Assembly (NCBI RefSeq): GCF_016863535.1
Contig: NZ_BOPB01000010.1
Location: 124,001-188,000 of the forward strand
DNA from: Micromonospora lutea
GTDB taxonomy: Bacteria > Actinomycetota > Actinomycetes > Mycobacteriales > Micromonosporaceae
Direction: 5' to 3'
DNA length: 64,000 nucleotides
The first letter of the stretch is position 1; every line of letters begins with the position of its first letter. The notes beneath the pieces were generated by a model, which did no database searches, was not told where the DNA came from, and saw only the letters and a list, made by a program, of their open reading frames with translations. Positions 16,396-25,242 of this stretch are shown here, one piece after another. The translations under genes were made by a program, and so were the position numbers.

Positions 16396-17571
16396 ATGCC
16401 CGAACCACTGGATGCCGCCCTGGCCGAGGTCCGCTCGATGTTGCTCGGGCCATCGCTCACCCGGGCCGTGGCGGCCGGACGGCGACGCGGCCAGCGTCCC
16501 TCGATGGTCCGGGCCGAGCTGCGGCCCGTCGCGCTCAAGGCCGGTCAGCGGCTACAGATCTCCACCTCTGACGGGGCGCGCCCGCACACCCGGAACCTCA
16601 GCCCCGGGCCAGAGGCGGACGCGGCAGTGGCAGCGCTGCTGGCCGAGCCGTTCGGCAACTGGCACGTGGAGACCGTCGACGCCACCCTGCAACTGCGGGT
16701 CACCAAGTCGGGCGAGGCCCAGGTGCACCGCAGCGCGGCGACCCGGCCGGCCGCCCCGACGGCAGCCTCCGGGCACGACCGGGCCAAGGAGTATCTGCTC
16801 GATCCGGGCGACCCGCTCTTCACCGCGATCGGTGCTTCGGCGGCCAAGCGGCGACAGGTGGACGCGTTCCTACGGGCGTTGGCCGCCACCCTCCCCGACG
16901 GGCTGGCCGGGCAGTTGGACCGTCCGCTACGAGTGGTGGATCTGGGCTGCGGCAACGCGTACCTGACCTTTGCCGCGTACCGCTATCTGTCCCGGTCGGG
17001 CCTCGATGTCGAGCTGGTGGGCGTGGACGTACGCGATGATCAGCGCCGGCGCAACACCGAGCTGGCCGAGCGGCTCGGCTGGGCCGACCGGGTGCGTTTC
17101 GTCGCCGGCACGATCGCCGACGCGGTCGTCGAACCGGCACCCGACCTGGTGCTCGCGCTGCACGCCTGCGACACCGCCACCGACGAGGCGCTGGCCCGCG
17201 CGCTGGGCTGGCACGCCCGATGGGTGCTCGCCGCACCGTGCTGCCACCACGACGTCGCCGCGCAGCTACGTAACCGGCCCGCTCCGGCACCGTACGACCT
17301 GCTCACCCGGCAGGGCATCCTGCGGGAGCGCTACGCGGACGTCCTCACCGACGCCCTGCGGGCCGGGCTGCTGCGGTTGCACGGCTACCGGGCCGAGGTG
17401 GTCGAGTTCGTCGACTCCGCGCACACCCCGCGGAACCTGCTCATCCGGGCCCGACGAACCGGCGCCGACCCGACCGCCGCCCACCGCGCGGAGTACCGGG
17501 ACCTGGTCGCCCAATGGCAGCTCACACCCCGGTTGGAGACTCTGCTCACGCAGCTGCCGCCGGCCGTGTGA
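16396..17571 (+). CDS. Class I SAM-dependent methyltransferase (METTL25/GSTCD-like)
   Basis: A 391-residue protein. Residues 1 to about 130 form an uncharacterised N-terminal domain. The methyltransferase core follows with VVDLGCGNAYLTFAAYRYL (SAM motif I), ALHACDTATDEALARAL and APCCHHDVAAQL. The LHAC and PCCHH motifs are typical of the Methyltransf_32 group that includes eukaryotic METTL25 and GSTCD. Substrate is unknown; RNA or protein are both possible. ATG 16396 is preceded by GGAAGATGGAG. Upstream in-frame ATG at 16324 would run into the inverted repeat. Confidence 0.85.
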   Translation: MPEPLDAALAEVRSMLLGPSLTRAVAAGRRRGQRPSMVRAELRPVALKAGQRLQISTSDGARPHTRNLSPGPEADAAVAALLAEPFGNWHVETVDATLQLRVTKSGEAQVHRSAATRPAAPTAASGHDRAKEYLLDPGDPLFTAIGASAAKRRQVDAFLRALAATLPDGLAGQLDRPLRVVDLGCGNAYLTFAAYRYLSRSGLDVELVGVDVRDDQRRRNTELAERLGWADRVRFVAGTIADAVVEPAPDLVLALHACDTATDEALARALGWHARWVLAAPCCHHDVAAQLRNRPAPAPYDLLTRQGILRERYADVLTDALRAGLLRLHGYRAEVVEFVDSAHTPRNLLIRARRTGADPTAAHRAEYRDLVAQWQLTPRLETLLTQLPPAV

Positions 17572-17688
17572 CGGATTCGCGTCACGCCACCAGGATCGTC
17601 TGGTCGATCAGTCAGTTGCCCAGCGCCAATCGCGTACTACTCTCGAAGAGCGCACCGTCGGGTGCCGGTCGGGAGGGAAGACCCACCG

Positions 17689-18141
17689 ATGGGTTCGGCA
17701 GAGGTTTCGCCGCAGATGGCCTTCGCGCGTTTCGTGCGCCGTGCCATCGACGATGCCCGCGAGGAGCGTGGCTGGACCGTCACCGAGCTGGCCGCGCACA
17801 CCGGCGTCGGTCGCTCGACCGTTTTCCGTTGGCTGGCCGGTGACTGGCAGGACTACCCCGAGCTGGCCAAGGTCCGGGGCTTCTGCGCAGCGCTCGATCT
17901 GCCGGTCGCGGCAGCCTTCCGTGCGCTCGGTCTGCCCGACGCGGGCTCCGGTTCGTGGCGACGCGGCGACGACGGCCCGGTGGAGGCCGACGTGCGGGTG
18001 ATCCTGCAACGGTTGGCGGATCCGGCGGTACCGGCGGAGGAGAAACACCACATCCGCGACCTGCTGCGCTACCTGGCCCGACGGCCGATCCGCCGGCCTG
18101 CGGATCCTGCCGCCACACCGATGCGCCGGACGGCGGGCTGA
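17689..18141 (+). CDS. Helix-turn-helix regulator
   Basis: A 150-residue protein with an N-terminal XRE-type HTH (EERGWTVTELAAHTGVGRST, VFRWLAGDWQDYPELAKVR) and a basic C-terminal tail with no recognised domain. ATG 17689 follows GGGAGGGAAG; an earlier in-frame start at 17662 is less well placed. It converges with the His-rich membrane protein gene, stops 4 bp apart. Target genes are unknown. Confidence 0.82.
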   Translation: MGSAEVSPQMAFARFVRRAIDDAREERGWTVTELAAHTGVGRSTVFRWLAGDWQDYPELAKVRGFCAALDLPVAAAFRALGLPDAGSGSWRRGDDGPVEADVRVILQRLADPAVPAEEKHHIRDLLRYLARRPIRRPADPAATPMRRTAG

Positions 18142-18145
18142 CCCG

Positions 18146-19171
18146 CTACGGCACGGCCACCGTGAACTCTGCCGTGCGTACCTCTCCCCCGGTCGCGAAG
18201 TCCAGGTAGAAGCGGTACCGCCCGGGCCCCGGAGTGGTGAGCCAGAACCGGATCGCCCCGTCGACCAGCTCTGCCTCCGGGTGTACGTGCAGGTAGCCCA
18301 GGTCACCCTCGCGCAGCGCGACGAGGTGACCGTACGCGCCGAGGTAGCGCTCCAGTTGCGGGCTCGCGCCGTCCGCTCCGGTGACCCGGAAGCTGACCGG
18401 CACGGTGAGGCGGGGCTGGGGAACGCCCTGGTATTCGACGGTGAATCCGTCGACCTTGCTCGTGGTCGCCGGGGTGGGCAGGTCACGGGGCGTGTAGCTG
18501 CCGGGGGCGATCAGGTCCACCCCGAGCGTCGTCGCGGTCTGCAGGCCGTTGTCGGCCAGGGCGGTGAAGTCGGCGTACGCCCGCCAGACGCCGGGCGACG
18601 GCAGTGTCAGCGGCACCGACCAGGTGCCGTCGGCCGCCATGGTCGGATGCAGATGCTGGTAACCCGAGAGGTCCCGGCGCACCACGATCACGTGCATCGG
18701 CTTGTCGTGCACGACCGCGAAGCGGGTGACCGTCCGGCGCTGCCCGTCCCGGATCTGGAATCGCAGCTCACCGGCCTTGCCGGCGGTGAACTCGGCGGTC
18801 AGCGGGGTCAGGGTGTAACCGTCGCGGCTGACCGCCAGACCGCCGGCCTCGGCCGCCGCGTCCTGGTCGGCGCCGTGCGAGTGCGCGCCGAGGCCCGGGG
18901 CATGGGTGTGGTCGGCCAGCGCGCTGTCGGCCCGGCCCGTCGCCATGGCATCACCGCCACCGTTGATCCGCCCGAGCCCGAACCCGAGCAGCACCGCCAG
19001 GACCAGCCCGCCGACCACCAGGGCCAACCGCAGCGTGGCGCGATCCGGTACGGCTGAGGCAACGCCAGGGTCCTGGCCAGCCGGAGCCGCACCGGGGCTC
19101 AGCCCCGCCGCTGGTCGCTCGGCGGTGCGCACCGACCCGAGCGCGGGCGCGTCGGATGCCTGGTCAGCCAT
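18146..19171 (-). CDS. His-rich membrane-anchored extracellular protein
   Basis: A 341-residue protein: Pro/Ala-rich cytoplasmic N-terminus, one membrane segment (about 48-66, LALVVGGLVLAVLLGFGLG), a His-rich linker (DHTHAPGLGAHSHG) and a large beta-rich extracellular region with repeated His motifs (DKPMHVIVVRRDLSGYQHLH, YGHLVALREGDLGYLHVHPE). The spaced His and Met residues suggest periplasmic-type metal binding, perhaps copper, but I recognise no named family with certainty. It is co-oriented with and downstream of the recQ-like gene across 101 bp. Confidence 0.72.
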   Translation of the reverse strand: MADQASDAPALGSVRTAERPAAGLSPGAAPAGQDPGVASAVPDRATLRLALVVGGLVLAVLLGFGLGRINGGGDAMATGRADSALADHTHAPGLGAHSHGADQDAAAEAGGLAVSRDGYTLTPLTAEFTAGKAGELRFQIRDGQRRTVTRFAVVHDKPMHVIVVRRDLSGYQHLHPTMAADGTWSVPLTLPSPGVWRAYADFTALADNGLQTATTLGVDLIAPGSYTPRDLPTPATTSKVDGFTVEYQGVPQPRLTVPVSFRVTGADGASPQLERYLGAYGHLVALREGDLGYLHVHPEAELVDGAIRFWLTTPGPGRYRFYLDFATGGEVRTAEFTVAVP

Positions 19172-19272
19172 GCGCCCACCGTACCGTCGTCAACCAGGCC
19201 ATCCGTCCGACCCCACCCTCGGTGTGACCCTGGCGCGGGCCGCCACTGTGACGGTCAGTCGTTGATCGGGTG

Positions 19273-21459
19273 CTACGCCGCGAGAGCCAGGGCCAGCGGC
19301 AGAACGGCCGGCGCGCCGGCACGGCGGAGTTCCCGGGCTGCCATCGTCATGGTCCACCCCGAGTCGACCAGGTCGTCCACCAGCAGCACCGGACCGTCCA
19401 GATCGGCGACGGCGGTGGCGAGGTGATCGGGGACGGTGAGGGTGCCGTGCAGGGCGCGTACCCGCTGGGCGCTGTTGCCGCGTGGACCGTCGGCAGCCAC
19501 CGACCCGGCAGAGATTACCTGGCCCAGCAACGGCAGTCGCCCGATGCCGGCGATCCGGTCGGCCAGCGAACCGACAAGCGACGGGCGGCTCCGGGAACTG
19601 ACCGAGACCACCCCGACCGGGCGGCTCGGCCAGGGGTCGTCGCCGTGTGCCCACGCCTTGAGCACCTCGACGACGGCGGCGGTCACGTCGTCGGGCACCG
19701 GACCATCCGGCGCGCCCGGCCCGACCAGGCCGCGCAGCCGACCGCCCCAGCCGAGGTCCGACAGCCGGCCGACGGCGCGGCCCGACAGCGCCTGCTCCGC
19801 CGGGGCGATACGTCCTTTCAGGGGTACGCCGACCGACTCCAGCCCGGTGGGCCAGAGCTTCTTCGGCGCGAGCAGGACCCCGGGGCGGCCGAGGAAGGTC
19901 TGCGCGGCGGTCAGCGAGACCGTCGACACCTCGGCCGGGAACAGCGCTCCGGCGCACCTGTCACACCGACCGCAGTCGACCGCCTCCGCATCGTCGAGGC
20001 ATTCCCGCAGGTAGCGCAGGCGGCAGCCGGTCGTCGACGCGTACTCGATCATGGCTTGTTGTTCGGCGGCGCGGGCGGCGGCGACGCGACGCAGCCGGGC
20101 CTCGTCGTAGCTCCAGGGTTCGCCGGTGGCGAGCCAGCCGCCCCGTACCCGGCGCACCGCGCCATCCACGTCGAGCACCTTGAGCATCATCTCCAGCCTT
20201 GCCCGGCGCAGATCCACGAGGGGTTCCAGGGCCTGCGTGGAGATCGGCCGGTCGGTGTGCAGCGCGGCCAGCACCGCGCGGACCTGTTCCTCGGGTGGAA
20301 ACGCCAGCGAGGCGAAGTACCGCCAGATCGCCGCGTCCTCGACGCCGGGCAGCAGCAGCACCTCCGCGTGTTCCACGGCCCGCCCGGCCCGCCCCACCTG
20401 CTGGTAGTACGCGATCGGCGACGGTGGCGCGCCGAGGTGCACGACGAAGCCGAGATCCGGCTTGTCGAAGCCCATGCCGAGCGCACTGGTCGCCACCAAG
20501 GCTTTGATCTTGTTGTCGAGCAGGTCCTGCTCGGCGGCGCGGCGGTCGGCGTCCTCGGCCTGCCCGGTGTACGCGGCCACCGCCCAGCCGCGCGAGCGGA
20601 GGAACTCGGCGGTCTCGATCGCCGAGGCCACGGTCAGCGTGTAGACGATGCCGGAGCCGGGGAGCTGATCCAGGTGGTCGGCGAGCCACCCGAGCCGGTG
20701 CGCCGGGCTCGGCAGGTCGAGCACGCCCAGCCGCAGTGATTCCCGGTCCAGGCTGCCGCGCAGCACCAGGACGTCCGGTCGCGGGCCGGTCGCGGCGGTC
20801 GGTTCGGTACCCAGCTGCTCGGCCACGTCCCGGGTCACCCGGGCGTTGGCGGTGGCGGTCGTCGCGAGCACCGGGGTGCGGTCCGGCAGGTTACCGAGGA
20901 AGGTACGCAGCCGGCGGTAGTCCGGCCGGAAGTCGTGCCCCCAGTCCGACACGCAGTGCGCCTCGTCGACCACCAGCAGACCGGTGGTGGCGGCCAGCTT
21001 CGGCAGCACGCCGTCCCGGAAGTCCGGGTTGTTGAGCCGTTCCGGACTGATCAGCAGCACGTCCACCGCGCCGGCGTGGATCTCGGCGGTGATGTCGTCC
21101 CACTCGTCCAGGTTCGCCGAGTTGACGGTGCGGGCCCGGATTCCGGCCCGGGCCGCCGCGTCGACCTGGTTCCGCATCAGGGCCAGCAACGGCGACACGA
21201 TGACCGTCGGTCCGACGGGCGCGGTCCGGTCGAGGAGCTGCGTCTCCTCACCGTCGCGCTCGCGTAGCAGCGCGGTCGCCACGAAGTACACCGCCGACTT
21301 GCCCCACCCGGTGCGCTGTACGCAGAGCACCCGCCTCCGGTCCACCACCAGCGCCTCAATGGCCCGCCACTGGTCCTCGCGGAGCCGAGCCTGCGCGCCG
21401 GCCAGCCGCCGCAGCACCGCCTCGGCCCGCTGCCGTACCGCCGTCCGTTCCTGGCTCAT
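19273..21459 (-). CDS. RecQ-type DNA helicase fused to phosphoribosyltransferase-like domain
   Basis: A 728-residue protein. The helicase core shows RTGWGKSAVYF (Walker A), VVDEAHCVSDWGHDFRPDYR (DEAH and RecQ loop) and YYQQVGRAGR (motif VI). A zinc-binding region follows (CRLRYLREC, CGRCDRCAG). The last roughly 200 residues are unlike classical RecQ: they lack a recognisable HRDC domain and end with VLLVDDLVDSGWTMTMAARE, the PRPP-binding loop of type I phosphoribosyltransferases. It is divergent from the lipoprotein gene. The helicase half is certain; activity of the C-terminal domain is open. Confidence 0.9.
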   Translation of the reverse strand: MSQERTAVRQRAEAVLRRLAGAQARLREDQWRAIEALVVDRRRVLCVQRTGWGKSAVYFVATALLRERDGEETQLLDRTAPVGPTVIVSPLLALMRNQVDAAARAGIRARTVNSANLDEWDDITAEIHAGAVDVLLISPERLNNPDFRDGVLPKLAATTGLLVVDEAHCVSDWGHDFRPDYRRLRTFLGNLPDRTPVLATTATANARVTRDVAEQLGTEPTAATGPRPDVLVLRGSLDRESLRLGVLDLPSPAHRLGWLADHLDQLPGSGIVYTLTVASAIETAEFLRSRGWAVAAYTGQAEDADRRAAEQDLLDNKIKALVATSALGMGFDKPDLGFVVHLGAPPSPIAYYQQVGRAGRAVEHAEVLLLPGVEDAAIWRYFASLAFPPEEQVRAVLAALHTDRPISTQALEPLVDLRRARLEMMLKVLDVDGAVRRVRGGWLATGEPWSYDEARLRRVAAARAAEQQAMIEYASTTGCRLRYLRECLDDAEAVDCGRCDRCAGALFPAEVSTVSLTAAQTFLGRPGVLLAPKKLWPTGLESVGVPLKGRIAPAEQALSGRAVGRLSDLGWGGRLRGLVGPGAPDGPVPDDVTAAVVEVLKAWAHGDDPWPSRPVGVVSVSSRSRPSLVGSLADRIAGIGRLPLLGQVISAGSVAADGPRGNSAQRVRALHGTLTVPDHLATAVADLDGPVLLVDDLVDSGWTMTMAARELRRAGAPAVLPLALALAA

Positions 21460-21550
21460 CCGACGTTTCTACCAGCGGCGCGGCGGCAGAGCCGACCACG
21501 GTCGGGGGTTTGCTCTACCATTCCCGTTCGATCCCGGAGAAAGAGACGAG

Positions 21551-22351
21551 ATGACTCAGCGAACCGGCACCACTGCCACGACCCGGCATCTCGCGGTCGT
21601 GGCCGCCGCCCTTCTGGCCGCGACCCTGGTGGCCGGCTGCGACGACAAGGCCACCCCGGAGGCGGCGGCGCCACCGCCGGACCCCAAGCAGGAGCTGCTG
21701 GCGGCCGTACCGGATGAACAGGACCCGGCCTTCCGCTTCACCACCAGCGACGCCTCCGGTGACGTGTCGGGGGTGGTGGATCCGGCGAACCGCGGCATGG
21801 ACATCGACACCGTGACGAAGGACAAGGACTTCACCCTGGAGATGTCCTTCCGGATGGTCGAGTCACGCACCTGGATGAAGGTGAACTTCAAGGGCGCCAA
21901 GGACATCCAGAAGCTGATGAAGCTGCCCACCAAGTGGATGGAGATGGACCCGGCGAAGATCGAGGGCCCGGACTCGCTGCCCACCTACGAGGGCACCGAC
22001 CCGGGCAACGCCGACGCGATCATCCGCGCGGCCACCGACGTCCAGGCCGGTGAGCCCGGGACGTACACCGGTGTGGTGGACCTGTCCGCCACACCGGAGC
22101 TGGTCGACGTGCTGGAGGGCCTGACCGCGCTCGGCGACACCACCGGGCAGCTTCCGTTCAGCGCGGTGGTCGGCGCGGACGGCAATCTCGCCGAGCTGAC
22201 GCTGGAGATCCCGGCGACCGGCAAGAAGAAGAAGGCGTCCGAGTACGTGGTCGAGTACTTCGACTTCGGCGCTGCCCCCGAGGTCGTCGCGTTCACCGGC
22301 GACCAGGCCCAGCAGGCCCCGGCCCCCGCGTACGACCTGTTCAACGGGTGA
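21551..22351 (+). CDS. Secreted lipoprotein, LppX/LprG-like
   Basis: A 266-residue lipoprotein. The signal peptide (RHLAVVAAALLAATLVAGC) ends in the lipobox LVAGC, with Cys28 as the lipidation site. The mature part begins with a short charged/Pro spacer and then a beta-rich domain with segments such as TFTLEMSF-like strands and TYTGVVDLSATPELVDVL. It resembles the mycobacterial LprG/LppX carriers of lipids in layout, but this is an inference. ATG 21551 follows GGAGAAAGAG. A perfect 15-bp stem terminator follows the stop. Confidence 0.78.
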   Translation: MTQRTGTTATTRHLAVVAAALLAATLVAGCDDKATPEAAAPPPDPKQELLAAVPDEQDPAFRFTTSDASGDVSGVVDPANRGMDIDTVTKDKDFTLEMSFRMVESRTWMKVNFKGAKDIQKLMKLPTKWMEMDPAKIEGPDSLPTYEGTDPGNADAIIRAATDVQAGEPGTYTGVVDLSATPELVDVLEGLTALGDTTGQLPFSAVVGADGNLAELTLEIPATGKKKKASEYVVEYFDFGAAPEVVAFTGDQAQQAPAPAYDLFNG

Positions 22352-22353
22352 CC

Positions 22354-22389
22354 TCGGCGGGACGACACGCCGTTGTGTCGTCCCGCCGA
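22354..22389. terminator. Bidirectional terminator, 15-bp perfect stem
   Basis: TCGGCGGGACGACAC and its exact complement flank the loop GCCGTT. It starts 2 bp after the lipoprotein stop and ends 8 bp before the 3' end of livM, so it can serve both convergent units. Confidence 0.88.
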
Positions 22390-22397
22390 CCTCGTGC

Positions 22398-23528
22398 TCA
22401 ACCCTGGCGTCGGGTGCCGAGGCGCAGTGTGTCGCGGAGCAGGGACAGGCGAGGGGCGAGGCTCGCCAGGCCGCCGGGGAAGAAGTAGACGGCCAGGATG
22501 AAGATCGTGCCGAGCACGAACAGCGGTTCGGACAGTGGCCGGCTGAGGAACGCCGGCAACGCGTCCACCGCGTCGGAGGTGCCGAACGACACCAGGCGGT
22601 GATCGAGGTACATGTACAGGATGCCGCCCAGCACCGGCCCCCACCGGGTGCCCGGACCGCCGAGGACCACCATCACCAGCAGTGACAGGGTCAGTTCACT
22701 GCCGGTGATGTGCGGCGAGGCGCCGCCGACGATCAGGCAGTAGACCACCCCGCCCGCCGCCGCGAGACCACCGGCCAGGGTGAAGGCGACCAGCTTGAAC
22801 CGGTACGGATCCAGCCCGAGCACGCCGATGCGACGCTCGTCGTCGCGCAGCCCGGCCAGCACCCGACCGGTCGGTGAGCCACTGACCCGGTGCACCACCA
22901 GCACCACCACCACGAGATACGCCAGCGCCAGCCAGTACAGGTTGACCGTGTTGGCGACGCCGACCAGCCCGTCCGGCAGCCCGGCGACATCCAGCGGCAG
23001 TCCTTCCTCGCCACCGGTGAGCCCACCGAAGTCCCGGGCCACCAGGATCGCCCCTACCTGCGCGAACGCCAGCGTCACCATGGCGAAGGCGATACCCACC
23101 GTACGCAGCGCCACCGCGCCGAGCAGGCCGGCCAGGATCGTGCCACCGACGATGGCCAGCGGGGCGGCCTGCCACAGCGGCAACCCGACCCGGGTGATCA
23201 GGATGTCGGTGCCGTAGACACCGGCGGCGAAGTACAGGGCGTGGCCGAAGGAGAGCATCCCGGTACGCCCGAACAGCAGGTCGTAACCGGCCGCCAGGCC
23301 GCCGAAGATCAGACACACGGCGAGCAACTGCAGGGTGCCCGGCGAGTTCAGCGCGCCCTCGAAGATGCCGGGCAGGTGCAGCGTCGAGTACGGCAGGATC
23401 AGCGCCACCGCCAGTGCGACCAGCGGCAGGAACCGGCGGAGTCGACCCCAGCGGCCCGACTCCTCGATCAACTCGCTGGGCACCGCCGCCGGGGGTGCCG
23501 GAACCTCGGGACTCTTGACCTCGGTCAT
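22398..23528 (-). CDS. livM: Branched-chain amino acid ABC transporter permease LivM
   Basis: Membrane subunit, 376 aa, with about ten hydrophobic segments and the LivM signature region AVCLIFGGLAAGYDLLFGRT followed by GMLSFGHALYFAAGVY. A Pro-rich cytoplasmic N-terminus is present. Its ATG overlaps the livH stop by 4 bp. It is the last gene of the five-gene transporter operon. Confidence 0.93.
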   Translation of the reverse strand: MTEVKSPEVPAPPAAVPSELIEESGRWGRLRRFLPLVALAVALILPYSTLHLPGIFEGALNSPGTLQLLAVCLIFGGLAAGYDLLFGRTGMLSFGHALYFAAGVYGTDILITRVGLPLWQAAPLAIVGGTILAGLLGAVALRTVGIAFAMVTLAFAQVGAILVARDFGGLTGGEEGLPLDVAGLPDGLVGVANTVNLYWLALAYLVVVVLVVHRVSGSPTGRVLAGLRDDERRIGVLGLDPYRFKLVAFTLAGGLAAAGGVVYCLIVGGASPHITGSELTLSLLVMVVLGGPGTRWGPVLGGILYMYLDHRLVSFGTSDAVDALPAFLSRPLSEPLFVLGTIFILAVYFFPGGLASLAPRLSLLRDTLRLGTRRQG

Positions 23529-24415
23529 GCCGTAACCGCCTTTCCGGCGATGCCCTGCGGACGCAGCAGCAGCACCACGGCCAGCAGCGCCACCACGCAG
23601 ATGTCACCCAGCCCGGAGGTGCCGTAGTAGTTGACGAACTGTTGCAGCAGCCCGACCGCGACCGCCGCGTACGCGGACCCGACCACCGAGCCCATGCCGC
23701 CGATGACCACCACGATGAACGCGAAGATCAGCAGTGAGCCGCCCTGTTGGGGCGAGACCGTGCCGAAGTAGACGCTGCCCAGCGCCCCGGCCAATGCCGC
23801 TGCCGCCCCGCCGATGGCGAAGACCAGGGTGAACGCCTTGCGTACGTCGATGCCGAGCGCGGTCACCATCTCCCGGTTCTCCACCCCGGCCCGGATGATC
23901 AGGCCGTAGCGGGTCCAGCGGAGAAAGGCGAGAATCCCGCCGAGGACCAGTGTCGCGGCGACGATCAGCAGCAGCCCTCCGTTGGGCACCTGCGCGCCGA
24001 ATATCGAGGTCACCTCTCGGGTCCACGCCGGGCGCGGGAACGGTCGGGCGTCCGCACCCCAGGTGGCCTGCAACAACGCCACGCCGGCGAGGGAGAGACC
24101 GACGGTGACCAGCACCTGCTCGATGGTGCGCGAGTAGAGCGGCCGGATCAGCACCAGTTCGACCAGTACCGCCATCAGCGTGCCGGCGGCCACCCCGAAG
24201 GCGACCGCGACCACGAAGCCGAGCCCGTCGGGGCCGGCACCGGGCAGGTTCCCTGCCGCCCACCAGGTGGCGTACGCGCCGACGCCGAGGAAGAGCCCGT
24301 GGGCGAAGTTGAGCACGTCGGCCAGACCGAAGACCAGGGACAGTCCGGAGGCGACCAGGAAGTAGAGGGCTGCCAGGCCGAGGCCGGTCAGTGTCAACAG
24401 AATGATCGCGTCCAT
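23525..24415 (-). CDS. livH: Branched-chain amino acid ABC transporter permease LivH
   Basis: Membrane subunit, 296 aa, mostly hydrophobic. VASGLSLVFGLADVLNFAHG is the conserved LivH segment, and GGMGSVVGSAYAAVAVGLLQ is near the C-terminus. Start ATG 24415 shares one base with the livF stop (TGATG) and the stop overlaps livM by 4 bp, so translation is probably coupled. Confidence 0.94.
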   Translation of the reverse strand: MDAIILLTLTGLGLAALYFLVASGLSLVFGLADVLNFAHGLFLGVGAYATWWAAGNLPGAGPDGLGFVVAVAFGVAAGTLMAVLVELVLIRPLYSRTIEQVLVTVGLSLAGVALLQATWGADARPFPRPAWTREVTSIFGAQVPNGGLLLIVAATLVLGGILAFLRWTRYGLIIRAGVENREMVTALGIDVRKAFTLVFAIGGAAAALAGALGSVYFGTVSPQQGGSLLIFAFIVVVIGGMGSVVGSAYAAVAVGLLQQFVNYYGTSGLGDICVVALLAVVLLLRPQGIAGKAVTA

Positions 24416-25242
24416 CAGCTACCGTCCTCCGGGGCCGATGCGGCGGTGGCCGGGTGATCGGCGACCCGGTCGACGGCCGTCCCGGTGGGCTGGCGGTCGG
24501 CGGCCGGTCCGGCAGGCTGGTGACCCTCGGCCGAGCCGACGCCGAGCAGGGACCGGGTCAGGGCCGTCTCCAACAGCAACTCCTGAGCGTCACCGGTCCA
24601 GGCGACCCGGCCGGCGGCGAGCACCACCGCGTCGCGGGCCAACCGCCGGACCACCGCCAGGTTCTGCTCGACCAGGAGCACCGGCACGGACTCCGCGACC
24701 CGTTCCAGCACCTCGGCCACCTCGGTCACCACCTTCGGCGCCAACCCCTTGGTCGGCTCGTCGACCAGCAGCAGCCGGTTGTCGTTGAGCAGCACCCGGC
24801 CGATCGCGAGCATCTGCTGCTGCCCGCCGGAGAGCGAGCCGGCCCGCTGCCGGGAACGCCGGTCCAACTCGGGAAAGAGTGCGAACACCCGGTCGTACGC
24901 CGGGGTGCTGCCGCGCCGCTCGGCGAGCCGAAGGTTCTCCGCGACGGTGAGGCCGGCGAAGACGCACCGGTCCTCCGGCACGTAGCCGAGCCCGCCACGG
25001 ACCAGGCGGTGGGTCCGCTGGGACAGCAGGCTCTGGGCGCCCATCCGGACCGTGCCGCGTACCTCGCCGTTGCGCGGGGTCAGCCCCACGGCGGCGCGCA
25101 GCGTGGTGGTCTTGCCGACCCCGTTCCGGCCGAGCAGCACGGTGACCCCGGTCGGGGCGACAGTGAACGACACGCCCTGGAGGATGTGCAGCCCGGCGAT
25201 CCGGACCGACAGATCCTCCACAGTGAGTACGGGTTCGCTCAC
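24415..25242 (-). CDS. livF: Branched-chain amino acid ABC transporter ATPase LivF
   Basis: ATP-binding subunit, 275 aa. Walker A LLGRNGVGKTTTLRA, signature LSGGQQQMLAIGRVL and Walker B LLLVDEPTKGLAP are intact. After the ATPase domain there is an extra Ala/Pro/Asp-rich tail of about 40 residues that LivF usually lacks. GTG 25242 is chosen: it overlaps the livG stop by 4 bp. The longer frame upstream is antisense/shadow of livG. Confidence 0.94.
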   Translation of the reverse strand: MSEPVLTVEDLSVRIAGLHILQGVSFTVAPTGVTVLLGRNGVGKTTTLRAAVGLTPRNGEVRGTVRMGAQSLLSQRTHRLVRGGLGYVPEDRCVFAGLTVAENLRLAERRGSTPAYDRVFALFPELDRRSRQRAGSLSGGQQQMLAIGRVLLNDNRLLLVDEPTKGLAPKVVTEVAEVLERVAESVPVLLVEQNLAVVRRLARDAVVLAAGRVAWTGDAQELLLETALTRSLLGVGSAEGHQPAGPAADRQPTGTAVDRVADHPATAASAPEDGS

